64,000 bases of DNA from Paragordius varius (GCA_964247055.1 OZ176056.1:8494001-8558000), one strand, 5' to 3'; shown: positions 35,914 to 50,993, counted from the first letter of the stretch. A program made the numbers and translations. The notes: generated from the sequence alone by a model not told the origin.

Positions 35914-37837
35914 AAAACATATATTGTAATATAAATTTAAATTAACTGAACACGTTTGAAAAACATCGCCATAGAGATAAAAGTTATTTATTTTAGCAAA
36001 TTATGGCAAAAATGAAAAAAAATTATTAAACAGATATGAAATGGTATTATTTACCAAATTTTATTTAGATGTCTCAATATATACAAGACCATTGTTAAAT
36101 AATCAAAGTTATTTGAAAATTAAAATGTAATTCTTCAAAAATTACATTAGTAAACTATAAAAAAGTACATTTTATATATAAAATTAGGGTATAAAATATT
36201 TTTTTAATACAAAAAAAGATGTATCAATAAAAGTCAATCAAAATATTTTTCAATAAACTGGGATTTATAAGAAAATAAAAATATGGATAAAAACATTTTA
36301 CAATAATTTAAATTAATGAATTATTAGTGATAAAAAAGTAGTATTCTAATATAATTATTAAAATTAGTTATTAAAAATATAATTATTTAAAAAAATTAGT
36401 AAACTATATTTAAAAGTAAAGGTAATATATATTATCTATTTTCTAAATTTTAATATTAAACTTTAAATTAATGAAATAATAATATACAAAAAATCATTAT
36501 TTAAAAAAGTCTCTAATTTAAATTTGTTTATAATTGGTGTTAAAAATTTTAATTTATATTAATTTTATTTTTACGTTTGACAAATATTACTTGTGATTTT
36601 TTATAGTTATCAAAAATATAATTATCTAAACAGCTGACCATGAAAATTGGTTATTTTATAAACAGTAAGACAGAAAAACAGATAAATACAATATTTTAAT
36701 TTGATTATCTTTAAAAAAGGGGGATTCCTATCAATAGGTTATTGCTATAGAAATATTCTAAATTTAGTTGTTTGTTGTTCTTGTATTTTAGCAAAAATTC
36801 TTTAAGAGCCAAAATTTGAAATACTCAGGTAACTTTATAAAAAAATATTTAAATAATGGTTAAAATATACCATCATAACTTTTGAAAATTTGACTTTTCC
36901 GCGCACACAATGTTCAGAAACCACATCATTCTAATTGAATATAAAATAATGTTTAATAATTAAATCAATATGTTGTTTAACAAAAATGCTGGTTGTTTTA
37001 TAGTTTTTTCAATCATAGTTAACGGTTTATTAATGATATTTAGCGTTGTTTTAAAAAAATGCGTTCACAAAAACATTATAGCGGTTATTTCTTATTTATT
37101 ACTAATTAACAAAAAATAAATAAATTGATTAATATTTAGCTTTTTTAGGAAAAAAACAAATTAACTATTTATTTCTAATAAAATTTAGTGTTTTTTGATG
37201 AAAATTAGGTTAAATGTAATCATTTATATAAGAATGAAAAACATAGTTTTGAAAATATCAAAAACAAACAGCTGTTACGGCTAATTCAATTAAATTGAAA
37301 AAAACATATATATTTAGCTAAAATTCTGCTAAAAAAATTTTTTTTATACTGCCCTGTAGTTTTTCAAAATTATCTTACAGTAATTTATATCAGCTGATTT
37401 TTAATAAATATTGGAGAATAATTATTAAATTTGGCTGTTTTAATAAAAAAATAGTAATTGCATAATTTGGCTGTAGTTAAAAAATTTTATAAAAAAATAT
37501 CAGTTTTTAATTATAATTGAACTGTATTATAAAGGATATCAACATAACTCTCCTATTAGAAATAGTTAGGGGTTTATTGATATATAACTATATTATTAAA
37601 ATCCAACTGTTTCTAAGCAATTAAATAACTTATAAAACCAAGGTTTTAATTAGGTTATTTATATGCATATTCAAATTTTTAAAAGGAGCTCTTTTTTAGA
37701 GTTTTTTTAAAAAATATAAGCTAATTAACGGGTATAAAAATTTAAGCTTTTTACAAAAAATTTACTCTTTAAAAACCTAATTAATCAACTTTTTTTATAA
37801 ATGTGGCATTTGGATAATTAAAGTAAAAATAAATACC
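35914..37837. other. Block A, AT-rich sequence without gene
   Basis: Conserved in block B (61101-63000) with more base differences than elsewhere. Many short A/T runs; no open frame of note. Confidence 0.4.
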
Positions 37838-39069
37838 AAATTCCGAAATATTCAAGGCTTACATTTTTTATTACGATTCGTTTCAGTTTTTGCGCAAATA
37901 ATCGATTAAGGCAACGCATTTCTATATTAATATAAGGTAAAAAATTATAAATTGTTATTGCAAAATATATGATTAAACAGTATTTTTAATAAATCAACTG
38001 TATAAATTAATCATCAGTTAAAAGAAACCATAAATAATCAACTGTACAAATAAATAAACTGTTTTAAATATTATGAACTATTTAGATAAATTAAATAAAT
38101 CAGCTGATTATATAAACAACTGAATAATAAAACAACTGAATAATAAAAACAACTGATTAATAAAAACAACTGATTAATAAAAACAACTGATTAATAAAAA
38201 CAACTGAATAATAAAACAACTGAATAATAAAACAACTGAATAATAAAAACAACTGAATAATAAAAACAACTGATTAATAAAAACAACTGATTAATAAAAA
38301 CAACTGATTAATAAAAACAACTGATTAATAAAACAACTGATTAATAAAACAACTGAATAATAAAACAACTGAATAATAAAACAACTGAATAATAAAAACA
38401 ACTGAATAATAAAACAACTGAATAATAAAACAACTGAATAATAAAACAACTGAATAATAAAACAACTGATTAATAAAAACAACTGATTAATAAAAATAAC
38501 TGATTAATAAAAATAACTGATTAATAACTGATTAATAAAAACAACTGATTAATAAAAACAACTGATTAATAAAAACAACTGATTAATAAAAACAACTGAT
38601 TATCTAAACAACTGATTAATTAAAACAACTGATTAATTAAAACAACTGATTAATTAAAACAACTGATTATTTAAACAACTGATTAATTAAAACAACTGAT
38701 TAATTAAAACAACTGATTAATTAAAACAACTGACTAAAAAACAACTGATTAATAAAAACTACTGATTAATAAAAACTACTGATTAATAAAAACAACTAAT
38801 TAATAAAAACAACTAATTAATAATGACAACTGATAAATTAAAAAAACTGCTTAATAAAAATAACTGATAAATTAAAAAACCTGAAATATCAAAACAACTC
38901 AAATAAAAAAACAAATATTTTAAAACATTTAATATAATTATAATATTAATCAAAATTTGAATTATTAAACTGTAAAAAATTACCAAATTCAAAAATATCA
39001 AGCCAAAATTTTTTGCTTTACGATTCGTTTCAGTTTTTGCGCAAATAATTGATTGAGGCAACACATTCT
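37838..39069. repeat. 18-nt minisatellite flanked by ~90-bp direct repeats (block A)
   Basis: From about 38095 to 38880 the unit AACAACTGATTAATAAAA and its variant AACAACTGAATAATAAA repeat some forty times. The flanks 37838-37927 and 38981-39069 are direct repeats of each other, both with TTACGATTCGTTTCAGTTTT, TGCGCAAATAAT, GATT and GAGGCAAC-like ends. Block B has the same layout with about ten units. Confidence 0.85.
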
Positions 39070-39309
39070 AAAAAAATAATGAAAATATATAAATTGAATA
39101 TAAACGATTAATTACAATATAATAATTTAAAAAAACGCTATTTAAGAATGAATGATATGTTATGTGTTTAATTATCTAAAAAACCAATTTGCTGGCATTC
39201 AAGTAATTTTGCCGAATTGAGCGAATTAATATTTATAATGAAAGCATTTTTTTAAACTTTCCGATTTTTAGAATTATTATCAGTACAAAATTTGGGTTTA
39301 TAGGCATAT

Positions 39310-42300
39310 TTTTAACCGATTACCAAATTTTAAGAAAATTTTAACCGATTTTAGCAAATCTTAAGAAAACTTTAACCGATTTTTAGCAAATTTCAGGGAA
39401 TCTTTAACCGATTTTTAACAAAACTGAAGGAAACTTTAACCGATTTTTAGCAAATTTTAAGGAATCTTTAACCGATTTTTAGCCTATTATAAGGAAACTT
39501 TAACTGATTATTAGCAAATTTTAAGGAAACTTTAACCGATTTTTAGCCTATTATAAGGAAACTTAAACCGATTTTAGCAAATTTTAAGGAAATTTTAACC
39601 GATTATGGCTAATTTTCATGAAACTTTAACCTATTTTTAACAAATTTTAGCAAATTTTAAGAAAATTTTAACAGATTATTAGCAAATTTTAAGAAAACTT
39701 TAACCGATTATTAGCAAATTTTAAGAAAATTTTAACCGATTTTTAGCAAATTTTAAGAAAATTTTAACCGATTTTTAGCAAACTTTAACCGAAATTTTAA
39801 GAAAAACTTTAACCGAATTAGCAAATTTCAAGTGCACTTTAACCGATTTTTAGCAAATTTTAGCAAATTTTAAGAAAATTTTAAGAAAATTTTAACCGAT
39901 TATTAGCCTATTATAAGGAAACTTTAACCGATTTTTAGCAAATTTTAAGGAACATTTAACCGATTTTTAGCAAACTTTAACCGAAATTTTAAGAAAAACT
40001 TAACCGAATTAGCAAATTTCAAGGGCACTTTAACCGATTTTTAGCAAATTTTAAGAAAACTTTGTACGATTTTTAGCCTATTATAAGGAAACTTTAACCG
40101 ATTTTAGCAAATTTTAACGGATTTTTAACAAATTTAAAAAAAGCTTTAACCGATTTTTAGCAAATTTTAAGATAATTTTAACCGATTATTAGCAAATTTT
40201 ACTTTAACCGATTATTAGCAAATTTTAAGAAAACTTTGTACGATTTTTAGCCTATTATAAGGAAACTTTAACCGATTTTAGCAAATTTCAAGAAAACTTT
40301 GTACGATTTTTAGCCTATTATAAGGAAATTTTAACCGATTTTAGCAAATTTTAAGAAAACTTTAACCGATTATTAACAAATTTTAAGAAAACTTTAACAG
40401 ATTATTAGCAAATTTTAAGGAAACTTTAACCGATTTTTAGCCTATTATAAGGAAACTTTAACCGATTTTAGCAAATTTTAAGGAAACTTTAACCGATTAT
40501 TAGCAAATTTTAAGGAAACTTTAACCGATTATTAGCAAATTTTACTTTAACCGATTATTAGCAAATTTTAAGAAAACTTTAACCGATTATTAACAAATTT
40601 TAAGAAAACTTTAACAGATTTTTAGCAAATTTTAAGAAAACTTTAACCGATTATTAACAAATTTTAAGAAAACTTTAACAGATTTTTAGCAAATTTTAAG
40701 AAAACTTTGTACGATTTTTAGCCTATTATAAGGAAACTTTAACCGATTTTAGCAAATTTTAAGAAACATTTAACGGATTTTTAACAAATTTAAAAAAAGC
40801 TTTAACCGATTTTTAGCAAATTTTAAGATAATTTTAACCGATTATTAGCAAATTTTACTTTAACCGATTATTAGCAAATTTTAAGAAAACTTTGTACGAT
40901 TTTTAGCCTATTATAAGGAAACTTTAACCGATTTTAGCAAATTTCAAGAAAACTTTGTACGATTTTTAGCCTATTATAAGGAAATTTTAACCGATTTTAG
41001 CAAATTTTAAGAAAACTTTAACCGATTATTAACAAATTTTAAGAAAACTTTAACAGATTATTAGCAAATTTTAAGGAAACTTTAACCGATTTTTAGCCTA
41101 TTATAAGGAAACTTTAACCGATTTTAGCAAATTTTAAGGAAACTTTAACCGATTATTAGCAAATTTTAAGGAAACTTTAACCGATTATTAGCAAATTTTA
41201 CTTTAACCGATTATTAGCAAATTTTAAGAAAACTTTAACAGATTATTAGCAAATTTTAAGGAAACTTTAACCGATTTTTAGCCTATTATGAGGAAACTTT
41301 AACCGATTTTAGCAAATTTTAAGGAAACTTTAACCGATTATTAGCAAATTTTACTTTAACCGATTATTAGCAAATTTTAAGAAAACTTTAACAGATTATT
41401 AGCAAATTTTAAGGAAACTTTAACCGATTTTTAGCCTATTATGAGGAAACTTTAACCGATTTTAGCATATTTTAAGGAAATTTTAACCGATTTTTAGCAA
41501 ACTTTAACCGAAATTTTAAGAAAAACTTTAACCGAATTAACAAATTTCAAGTGCACTTTAACCGATTTTTAGCAAATTTTAAGAAAATTTTAACCGATTA
41601 TTAGCAAATTTTAAGGAAACTTTAACCGATTTTTAGCAAATTTTAAGGAACATTTAACGGATTTTTAGCAAATTTCAAGAAAACTTTGTACGATTTTTAG
41701 CCTATTATAAGGAAACTTTAACCGATTTTAGCAAATTTTAAGGAAACTTTAACCGATTTTAGCAAATTTTAAGGTAACTTTAACCTAATTTTAGCATATT
41801 TTAAGAAACATTTAACGGATTTTTAACAAATTTAAAAAAAGCTTTAACCGATTTTTAGCAAATTTTAAGGAAAATTTAACAGATTTTTAACAAATTTTAA
41901 GAAAACTTTAACCGATTATTAGCAAATTTTACTTTAACCGATTATTAGCAAATTTTAAGAAAACTTTAACAGATTATTAGCAAATTTTAAGGAAACTTTA
42001 ACCGATTTTAGCAAATTTTAAGGTAACTTTAACCTAATTTTAGCATATTTTAAGAAACATTTAACGGATTTTTAACAAATTTAAAAAAAGCTTTAACCGA
42101 TTTTTAGCAAATTTTAAGGAAAATTTAACAGATTTTTAACAAATTTTAAGAAAACTTTAACCGATTATTAGCAAATTTTACTTTAACCGATTATTAGCAA
42201 ATTTTAAGAAAACTTTGTACGATTTTTAGCCTATTATAAGGAAACTTTAACCGATTTTAGCAAATTTCAAGAAAACTTTGTACGATTTTTAGCCTATTAT

Positions 42301-45300
42301 AAGGAAACTTTAACCGATTATTAGCAAATTTTAAGGAAACTTTAACCGATTATTAGCAAATTTTACTTTAACCGATTATTAGCAAATTTTAAGAAAACTT
42401 TAACAGATTATTAGCAAATTTTAAGGAAACTTTAACCGATTTTTAGCCTATTATGAGGAAACTTTAACCGATTTTAGCAAATTTTTAGGAAACTTTAACC
42501 GATTTTTAGCCTATTATAAGGAAACTTTAACCGATTATTAGCAAATTTTAAGGAAACTTTAACCGATTATTAGCAAATTTTACTTTAACCGATTATTAGC
42601 AAATTTTAAGAAAACTTTAACAGATTATTAGCAAATTTTAAGGAAACTTTAACCGATTTTTAGCCTATTATGAGGAAACTTTAACCGATTTTAGCATATT
42701 TTAAGGAAATTTTAACCGATTTTTAGCAAACTTTAACCGAAATTTTAAGAAAAACTTTAACCGAATTAACAAATTTCAATAACCGATTTTTAGCAAATTT
42801 TAAGAAAATTTTAACCGATTATTAGCAAATTTTAAGGAAACTTTAACCGATTTTTAGCCTATTATAAGGAAACTTTAACCGATTTTTAGCAAATTTTAAG
42901 GAAACTTTAACCGATTTTAGCAAATTTTAAGGTAACTTTAACCGATTTTAGCAAATTTTAAGGTAACTTTAACCTAATTTTAGCATATTTTAAGAAACAT
43001 TTAACGGATTTTTAACAAATTTAAAAAAAGCTTTAACCGATTTTTAGCAAATTTTAAGGAAAATTTAACAGATTTTTAACAGATTTTTAACAAATTTTAA
43101 GAAAACTTTAACCGATTTTTAGCCTATTATAAGGAAAATTTAACAGATTTTTAACAAATTTTAAGAAAACTTTAACCGATTATTAGCAAATTTTAAGGAA
43201 AATTTAACGGATTTTTAACAAATTTAAAAAAAGCTTTAACCGATTTTTAGCAAATTTTAAGAAAACTTTAACCGATTATTAGCAAATTTTACTTTAACCG
43301 ATTATTAGCAAATTTTAAGAAAACTTTAACCGATTATTAACAAATTTTAAGAAAACTTTAACAGATTATTAGCAAATTTTAAGGAAACTTTAACCGATTT
43401 TTAGCCTATTATAAGGAAACTTTAACCGATTTTAGCAAATTTTAAGGAAACTTTAACCGATTATTAGCAAATTTTAAGGAAACTTTAACCGATTATTAGC
43501 AAATTTTACTTTAACCGATTATTAGCAAATTTTAAGAAAACTTTAACAGATTATTAGCAAATTTTAAGGAAACTTTAACCGATTTTTAGCCTATTATGAG
43601 GAAACTTTAACCGATTTTAGCATATTTTAAGGAAATTTTAACCGATTTTTAGCAAACTTTAACCGAAATTTTAAGAAAAACTTTAACCGAATTAACAAAT
43701 TTCAAGTGCACTTTAACCGATTTTTAGCAAATTTTAAGAAAATTTTAACCGATTATTAGCAAATTTTAAGGAAACTTTAACCGATTTTTAGCCTATTATA
43801 AGGAAACTTTAACCGATTTTTAGCAAATTTTAAGGAACATTTAACGGATTTTTAGCAAATTTCAAGAAAACTTTGTACGATTTTTAGCCTATTATAAGGA
43901 AACTTTAACCGATTTTAGCAAATTTTAAGGAAACTTTAACCGATTTTAGCAAATTTTAAGGTAACTTTAACCTAATTTTAGCATATTTTAAGAAACATTT
44001 AACGGATTTTTAACAAATTTAAAAAAAGCTTTAACCGATTTTTAGCAAATTTTAAGGAAAATTTAACAGATTTTTAACAAATTTTAAGAAAACTTTAACC
44101 GATTATTAGCAAATTTTACTTTAACCGATTATTAGCAAATTTTAAGAAAACTTTAACAGATTATTAGCAAATTTTAAGGAAACTTTAACCGATTTTAGCA
44201 AATTTTAAGGTAACTTTAACCTAATTTTAGCATATTTTAAGAAACATTTAACGGATTTTTAACAAATTTAAAAAAAGCTTTAACCGATTTTTAGCAAATT
44301 TTAAGGAAAATTTAACAGATTTTTAACAAATTTTAAGAAAACTTTAACCGATTATTAGCAAATTTTACTTTAACCGATTATTAGCAAATTTTAAGAAAAC
44401 TTTGTACGATTTTTAGCCTATTATAAGGAAACTTTAACCGATTTTAGCAAATTTCAAGAAAACTTTGTACGATTTTTAGCCTATTATAAGGAAATTTTAA
44501 CCGATTTTAGCAAATTTTAAGAAAACTTTAACCGATTATTAACAAATTTTAAGAAAACTTTAACAGATTATTAGCAAATTTTAAGAAAACTTTGTACGAT
44601 TTTTAGCCTATTATAAGGAAACTTTAACCGATTTTAGCAAATTTTAAGGAAACTTTAACCTATTTTTAACAAATTTAAAAAAAGCTTTAACCGATTTTTA
44701 GCAAATTTTAAGATAATTTTAACCGATTATTAGCAAATTTTACTTTAACCGATTATTAGCAAATTTTAAGAAAACTTTGTACGATTTTTAGCCTATTATA
44801 AGGAAACTTTAACCGATTTTAGCAAATTTCAAGAAAACTTTGTACGATTTTTAGCCTATTATAAGGAAATTTTAACCGATTTTAGCAAATTTTAAGAAAA
44901 CTTTAACCGATTATTAACAAATTTTAAGAAAACTTTAACAGATTATTAGCAAATTTTTAGGAAACTTTAACCGATTTTTAGCCTATTATAAGGAAACTTT
45001 AACCGATTATTAGCAAATTTTAAGGAAACTTTAACCGATTATTAGCAAATTTTACTTTAACCGATTATTAGCAAATTTTAAGAAAACTTTAACAGATTAT
45101 TAGCAAATTTTAAGGAAACTTTAACCGATTTTTAGCCTATTATGAGGAAACTTTAACCGATTTTAGCAAATTTTTAGGAAACTTTAACCGATTTTTAGCC
45201 TATTATAAGGAAACTTTAACCGATTATTAGCAAATTTTAAGGAAACTTTAACCGATTATTAGCAAATTTTACTTTAACCGATTATTAGCAAATTTTAAGA

Positions 45301-47141
45301 AAACTTTAACAGATTATTAGCAAATTTTAAGGAAACTTTAACCGATTTTTAGCCTATTATGAGGAAACTTTAACCGATTTTAGCATATTTTAAGGAAATT
45401 TTAACCGATTTTTAGCAAACTTTAACCGAAATTTTAAGAAAAACTTTAACCGAATTAACAAATTTCAAGTGCACTTTAACCGATTTTTAGCAAATTTTAA
45501 GAAAATTTTAACCGATTATTAGCAAATTTTAAGGAAACTTTAACCGATTTTTAGCCTATTATAAGGAAACTTTAACCGATTTTTAGCAAATTTTAAGGAA
45601 ACTTTAACCGATTTTAGCAAATTTTAAGGTAACTTTAACCGATTTTAGCAAATTTTAAGGTAACTTTAACCTAATTTTAGCATATTTTAAGAAACATTTA
45701 ACGGATTTTTAACAAATTTAAAAAAAGCTTTAACCGATTTTTAGCAAATTTTAAGGAAAATTTAACAGATTTTTAACAGATTTTTAACAAATTTTAAGAA
45801 AACTTTAACCGATTTTTAGCCTATTATAAGGAAAATTTAACAGATTTTTAACAAATTTTAAGAAAACTTTAACCGATTATTAGCAAATTTTACTTTAACC
45901 GATTATTAGCAAATTTTAAGAAAACTTTAACAGATTATTAGCAAATTTTAAGGAAACTTTAACCGATTTTAGCAAATTTTAAGGTAACTTTAACCTAATT
46001 TTAGCATATTTTAAGAAACATTTAACGGATTTTTAACAAATTTAAAAAAAGCTTTAACCGATTTTTAGCAAATTTTAAGGAAAATTTAACAGATTTTTAA
46101 CAAATTTTAAGAAAACTTTAACCGATTATTAGCAAATTTTACTTTAACCGATTATTAGCAAATTTTAAGAAAACTTTAACAGATTATTATCAAATTTTTA
46201 GGAAACTTTAACCGATTTTTAGCCTATTATAAGGAAACTTTAACCGATTTTAGCAAATTTCAAGAAAACTTTGTACGATTTTTAGCCTATTATAAGGAAA
46301 CTTTAACCGATTTTAGCAAATTTTAAGAAAACTTTAACCGATTATTAACAAATTTTAAGAAAACTTTAACAGATTATTAGCAAATTTTAAGGAAACTTTA
46401 ACCGATTTTTAGCCTATTATGAGGAAACTTTAACCGATTTTAGCAAATTTTAAGGAAACTTTAACCTATTTTTAACAAATTTTAAGAAAGTATTAACCGA
46501 TTATGGCTAATTTTCATGAAACTTTAACCGATTTTTAACAAATTTTAAGGAAATTTTAACCGATTATGGCTAATTTTCATGAAACTTTAACCTATTTTTA
46601 ACAAATTTTAAGAAAATTTTAACCGATTTTTAGCAAATTTTAAGAAAATTTTAACCGATTTTTAGCCTATTATAGGGATACTTTAACCGATTTTAGCAAA
46701 TTTTAAGAAAATTTAAACCGATTATTAGCAAAACTTTAACCTAATTTTAGCATATTTTAAGGAAAATTTAACAGATTTTTAACAAATTTTAAGAAAACTT
46801 TAACCGATTTTTAGCAAATTTTAAGAAAACTTTAACCGATTATTAGCAAATTTTAAGAAAACTTTAACCGATTATTAGCAAATTTTAAGAAAACTTTAAC
46901 CGATTATTAGCCTATTATAAGAAAACTTTAACCGATTTAGCCTATTATAAGGAAACTTTAACCGATTTTAGCAAATTAAGGAAATTTTAACCGATTTTTA
47001 GGCAAATTAGTAAAAAACTTTAACGCATTTTTAGCATATTTTAACCGATTTTTAGCTAAATTTAAGAAAATTTTAACCGTTTTTAGGAATTGTTAAGAAA
47101 GAAACTTTAACCGATTTTTTCAAGGTAACTTTAACCGATTT
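39310..47141. repeat. Satellite array 2 (about 31-nt monomer, higher-order)
   Basis: Almost 8 kb of tandem monomers of the form CTTTAACCGATTTTTAGCAA plus ATTTTAAGGAAA. Named variants recur in the same order: TTTGTACGATTTTTAGCCTA, TTATAAGGAAAC, TTTACTTTAACCGATTATTA and AAAAAAAGCTTTAACCG. The marker TTTCAAGTGCACTTTAACCG occurs near 39.83, 41.55, 43.71 and 45.47 kb, so blocks of about 1.7-2.2 kb have been re-copied. No open frame. Confidence 0.95.
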
Positions 47142-47372
47142 TTAAATTGATTTTTATTTAATTTCTCATTTTTTTAACAAACTTTAAACAATTTTAAATA
47201 ATTTTAGTGTATTTTTAAGAAACTTTAATACCATTTTTTTACTTTTTTTGAACCACCTTAAGTCATTTTATGTAAGAAAAAATAGAAGACACGAAAAGAA
47301 GGCGTGATATCAATTATACGCCCGAAAACCCAAAACCAATTTGTTGTACATAATTTATATACTAGGAATTTT

Positions 47373-47650
47373 TTAGAGGAGGGGTGGTCAACAAGCGGCT
47401 CCTTAAATATTGAGGCTGCCGCGAGAAATTTATATACAAGTTTTTAAAAAATTTAAGGAAAATTGATTATCTTAAACAAATTTTCTGAATAAATTTTTCC
47501 GAAATTTTGGCAATTTCCTAAAAAAATGATAACAAAATAGTGGTTTTTACAGTATCATTTATAATATCTAATAAAATGTTAGCTAATGCCCATATATTTA
47601 GCCAATTTGGACCGCGAAGCCATAGAATATGAATTTATTTTTTAAGAAAT
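47373..47650. mobile_element. hAT-like non-autonomous fragment (block B)
   Basis: Same as 24515-24790, with GGGGTGGTCAACAAGCGGCT near its start. Confidence 0.4.
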
Positions 47651-48017
47651 TAAATTTTATAGGACGAGCATGCACCTAAAAAATAATAACATAAGTTCAC
47701 CTTTATATGTTAACACTTCCTCTCCATTATCAAAAAATTTTTACAAAATTTTAAAGAAAGAAATTCAATGCTAAAATATTTTACCAAGAGCTATAATTTA
47801 TGTAAAATTATTTTAAATTGGAAGGATATTTTAGATTTCAAAACAAGCAAGCATCTAAATAATTATAACATATGTTCACCTTTCTATTTCATCTTCCTCA
47901 AACAAATGAAAAAAAAAATTTTAAAAGATCAAGAAACCCACTTGTTAGCAATATAGTATCATAATTAGACATCTATTTAGTTTTTTTTTTAAAATGGATA
48001 ATAATAAAATATTACTA

Positions 48018-48139
48018 GGTTTGTGTTAAAATTTGCCAGATAGAATTGCCAAGTAAATGGCTAATAGCAAGAAAAGATTCTTTTTGAAGTTAATAAATGT
48101 TCCTTATCATTCGTATCTGGCAATATTTTAATGCAAACC
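48018..48139. mobile_element. Family M5 MITE (block B)
   Basis: Duplicate of the element at 25157, with the same inverted ends and a few base changes. Confidence 0.7.
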
Positions 48140-50069
48140 CAGAAATGATTCGTAATTATACTGTATATATATAAAACATGCAAAACTTACATACATTGTT
48201 TGAGCAGAATTGTATTAAAACGTATTTTCCCATTTCAGTCGTATAATATCAACCATGTTTCCAATACTTTGTCGTTTTATTGTGGTCGATTGTTTCCAAG
48301 ATTTGGTTGGACAGCTTCCTTTTTTCAATTAACAATGGTATTCTAATGATTAAGTATAAACAATTTACCTTATTATATAGTAATGGCAATACATTGTATA
48401 GCTGGAGAGATCAAGACATGACAAGGGAAGTTGCATATGCACCCAATCTATCCACCCATTTCAGAAAATGTGCCAGGAAAAAAAAATATAGTAAATGAAA
48501 AAAATAAAATTTTCGCCCTTTATATAGGGCATAATGTATATGTTATCTTTTTATCCAATCAAATTAATGTGTGCATTTGCGCCTTTTTTCCCCCTTCTGG
48601 AAAAATGTTTCACATTCTTTTCCCTCTCTTTATTGCGCAACATTGTTTGGGCGCCTCTATTTTATTATTATTCCCTCCCCCCCCCCCCATGTGCACATTC
48701 CAATAAAACATATAATATTATATATGATTCATCATAACTAAAAATAAATCCTTTTTTATTACAATAATGTTATTTGGCTGGCGCCTATAAAGAAATGTAA
48801 ATAAAATTCGGAGAAAAATATGTTAAAAAAATATGGCAATAATATTTTAACAATCTTTATTAATAATAAATGAAAAATTTGAATTTATTTTCTTACTTAC
48901 TAAATGTTTGATTACACAAATGGCTAATATCAAAAATTAATTAATTAATTAATCTAATTTGTTTCAATATTAAAAAAAATAATTTTTCATAGAGGTATTT
49001 AAGTTTTTACCGGTGTAATTTGATTAATATATTGGTTTATAATTTAGTGATCTTAGAATTTTTTTTCTAAAATAAAGCAGAATGTTTTTTAAAAAGTTTA
49101 TAGATTATTATCTAAAGATTTATAATTATTTTAATTTTATGCTTTGTGCAATCATCTAATATCAAATTAATGTTAAAATCAAATACATCATATAATAAGC
49201 TTTCAACAACAAGAGCTCTGATTTTTTTGGATTTCCAATTCATTAAAATCCATCATCACAGATAGTTTATTTAGGTAAAAGATATTCAAAGTGTGCTTAC
49301 GATAATTACCAATATATAATGATTCTCTCTTAATTCATACTAATATATATATTAATTTTAAAATAGGAATCAACAAATAAGTTATTATTCTGTTTTAATT
49401 CAATTAAAAAATATGTAAATAAAATCGAAAATAAGTTATGTCCTGTGGGGATAAGGGTTAAAGTAAAAAGTTTGGTGTCAGTTTTTTAAACAGAAAGCTG
49501 AAAATCTGTTTTTCATTAAGAGTTATCTGAAACAAAATTTAAACTTTTTTATACCATAGAACGATACAGAATATCTGGGAATTGCTAACTTAACATTTAA
49601 TAACCTTTAAAAGTGTAATAATTCTCAATTGAGAAATGGTTAAATCCTAACAATTTTATTAAAAATTATAATGGATTATTTATCCCAAAACTTTCTAAGC
49701 TTGCAATGTTAAATTCCCATCGTTCATGCGAAAATGTCTTTAGAATTAAGCAGTAATCAACAGTTTAATTTAAATATTAACTAATCTTTTAAAAATCAAT
49801 CAAAAGAGTTTCTTCATTTAATAATTATGTATAACCACACGACAATAACATAAGCAAACTAAAAGATATCAATGTTGGATAAAAATATCATTAAATTCTT
49901 CAACTTTTTTAATAATTAGTTCCCGTTTTGAAAAAGCTGAATAAAAATCTTTTTCAAAACAATAGCATTTCATTACTTTACTACAGTTTGGAAAACCAAT
50001 AAAAATATTTGGTTATATGGTGAAAAATGTAAATTTTTTTAATCTTAAATTTATAGTATAATACTGTAA
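48140..50069. other. Block B, AT-rich sequence without gene
   Basis: Counterpart of 25279-27395. It carries one unit of the 211-bp repeat and an extra 30-odd bases near 49651. No gene. Confidence 0.4.
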
Positions 50070-50180
50070 GGTTTCGACTTTGTGGGCTAGGGTTAGTGTG
50101 AGGGATTGGAGTTGGTTCATTTTCTAAAAGAAGTCCGCAGGACTTCCTCGGGCTGCGAAGCAGGCCGAGACCCACGCATT
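50070..50180 (+). repeat. Telomere-like plus double-hairpin motif, left copy (block B)
   Basis: As at 27396. The first hairpin (GAAGTCC-GCA-GGACTTC) is perfect and the second has one mismatch (CTCGGGCTGC with GCAGGCCGAG). Preceded by TAA. Confidence 0.85.
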
Positions 50181-50924
50181 ATCTTACTATTTATACCTTA
50201 TATTTATAATTAATTTTTTACTTAAATACAAAGATCCCAATAAAAAATTATTAGTAATACAGAGTTAGGTATTGAATTTTATTGGGAAATAATTGGAGAT
50301 CCGTTCTAGTATTAGTAAATAAGAACAATGGATTAAACATTTTTTTTAGCTGTACTGCAAACATTACATAACATGTTTACATTAATTTTTATTACCCAAA
50401 TCCTTAATATATATCATATAGTTTAGGAATCCTTATTTTTAACTTCTTAATAAAAATTTTGTGTTAGGTACAAATTGTCATTCTATATTCTGCTTATTGA
50501 TTTAATCAGCTTTAGTTTGTACTTCATCTTAATTTAATCTATTTAAATTTTATATAAATTATAAAAAGATGTCTTTATTTGTATTTAAAAATTAAATCTT
50601 TGAAAAATAGGGCCTTATCCAAACTAGACCACCTATATTTAAAAATAAAAATTTAATTCGAAACAAAATTTAAAACTTATTTCGTTTTTAATTATATATT
50701 AATAGCATTTTAAGTTTGATTCATTACTAATTTTAAAATTGATTAAGGTCCTAGAATTGAATTTAGGTATCTGTAGGAAAAATTGTGCATTGCTCTAAGT
50801 TACATGGTTTGAAGAATAAAATGTCAAGTAAACGAATTATATATTTATTTCTATATGTGTAAGACTCATTTCATATGTTTTTGGGATGAAATAACCCTAA
50901 CCAACTCATATTTGGATAAACTTT

Positions 50925-50993
50925 AAGGCTTTCGACTTTGTGGACTAGGGTTAGGGTGAGGGATTGGAGTTGGTTCATTTTCTTAAAGAAGTC
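50925..50993 (+). repeat. Partial telomere-like motif (block B)
   Basis: Counterpart of 28258-28325, again stopping at AAAGAAGTC before the hairpins. Confidence 0.75.

Noticed and set aside
38291-38482. Open frame rich in LFYYSVVLLFSCFI-type repeats
   Set aside because: It is the 18-nt minisatellite translated; no splice or start context supports a protein.
39310-47141. CRISPR-like regular repeat array
   Set aside because: Monomers are contiguous with no unique spacers; it is a satellite in a eukaryotic genome.
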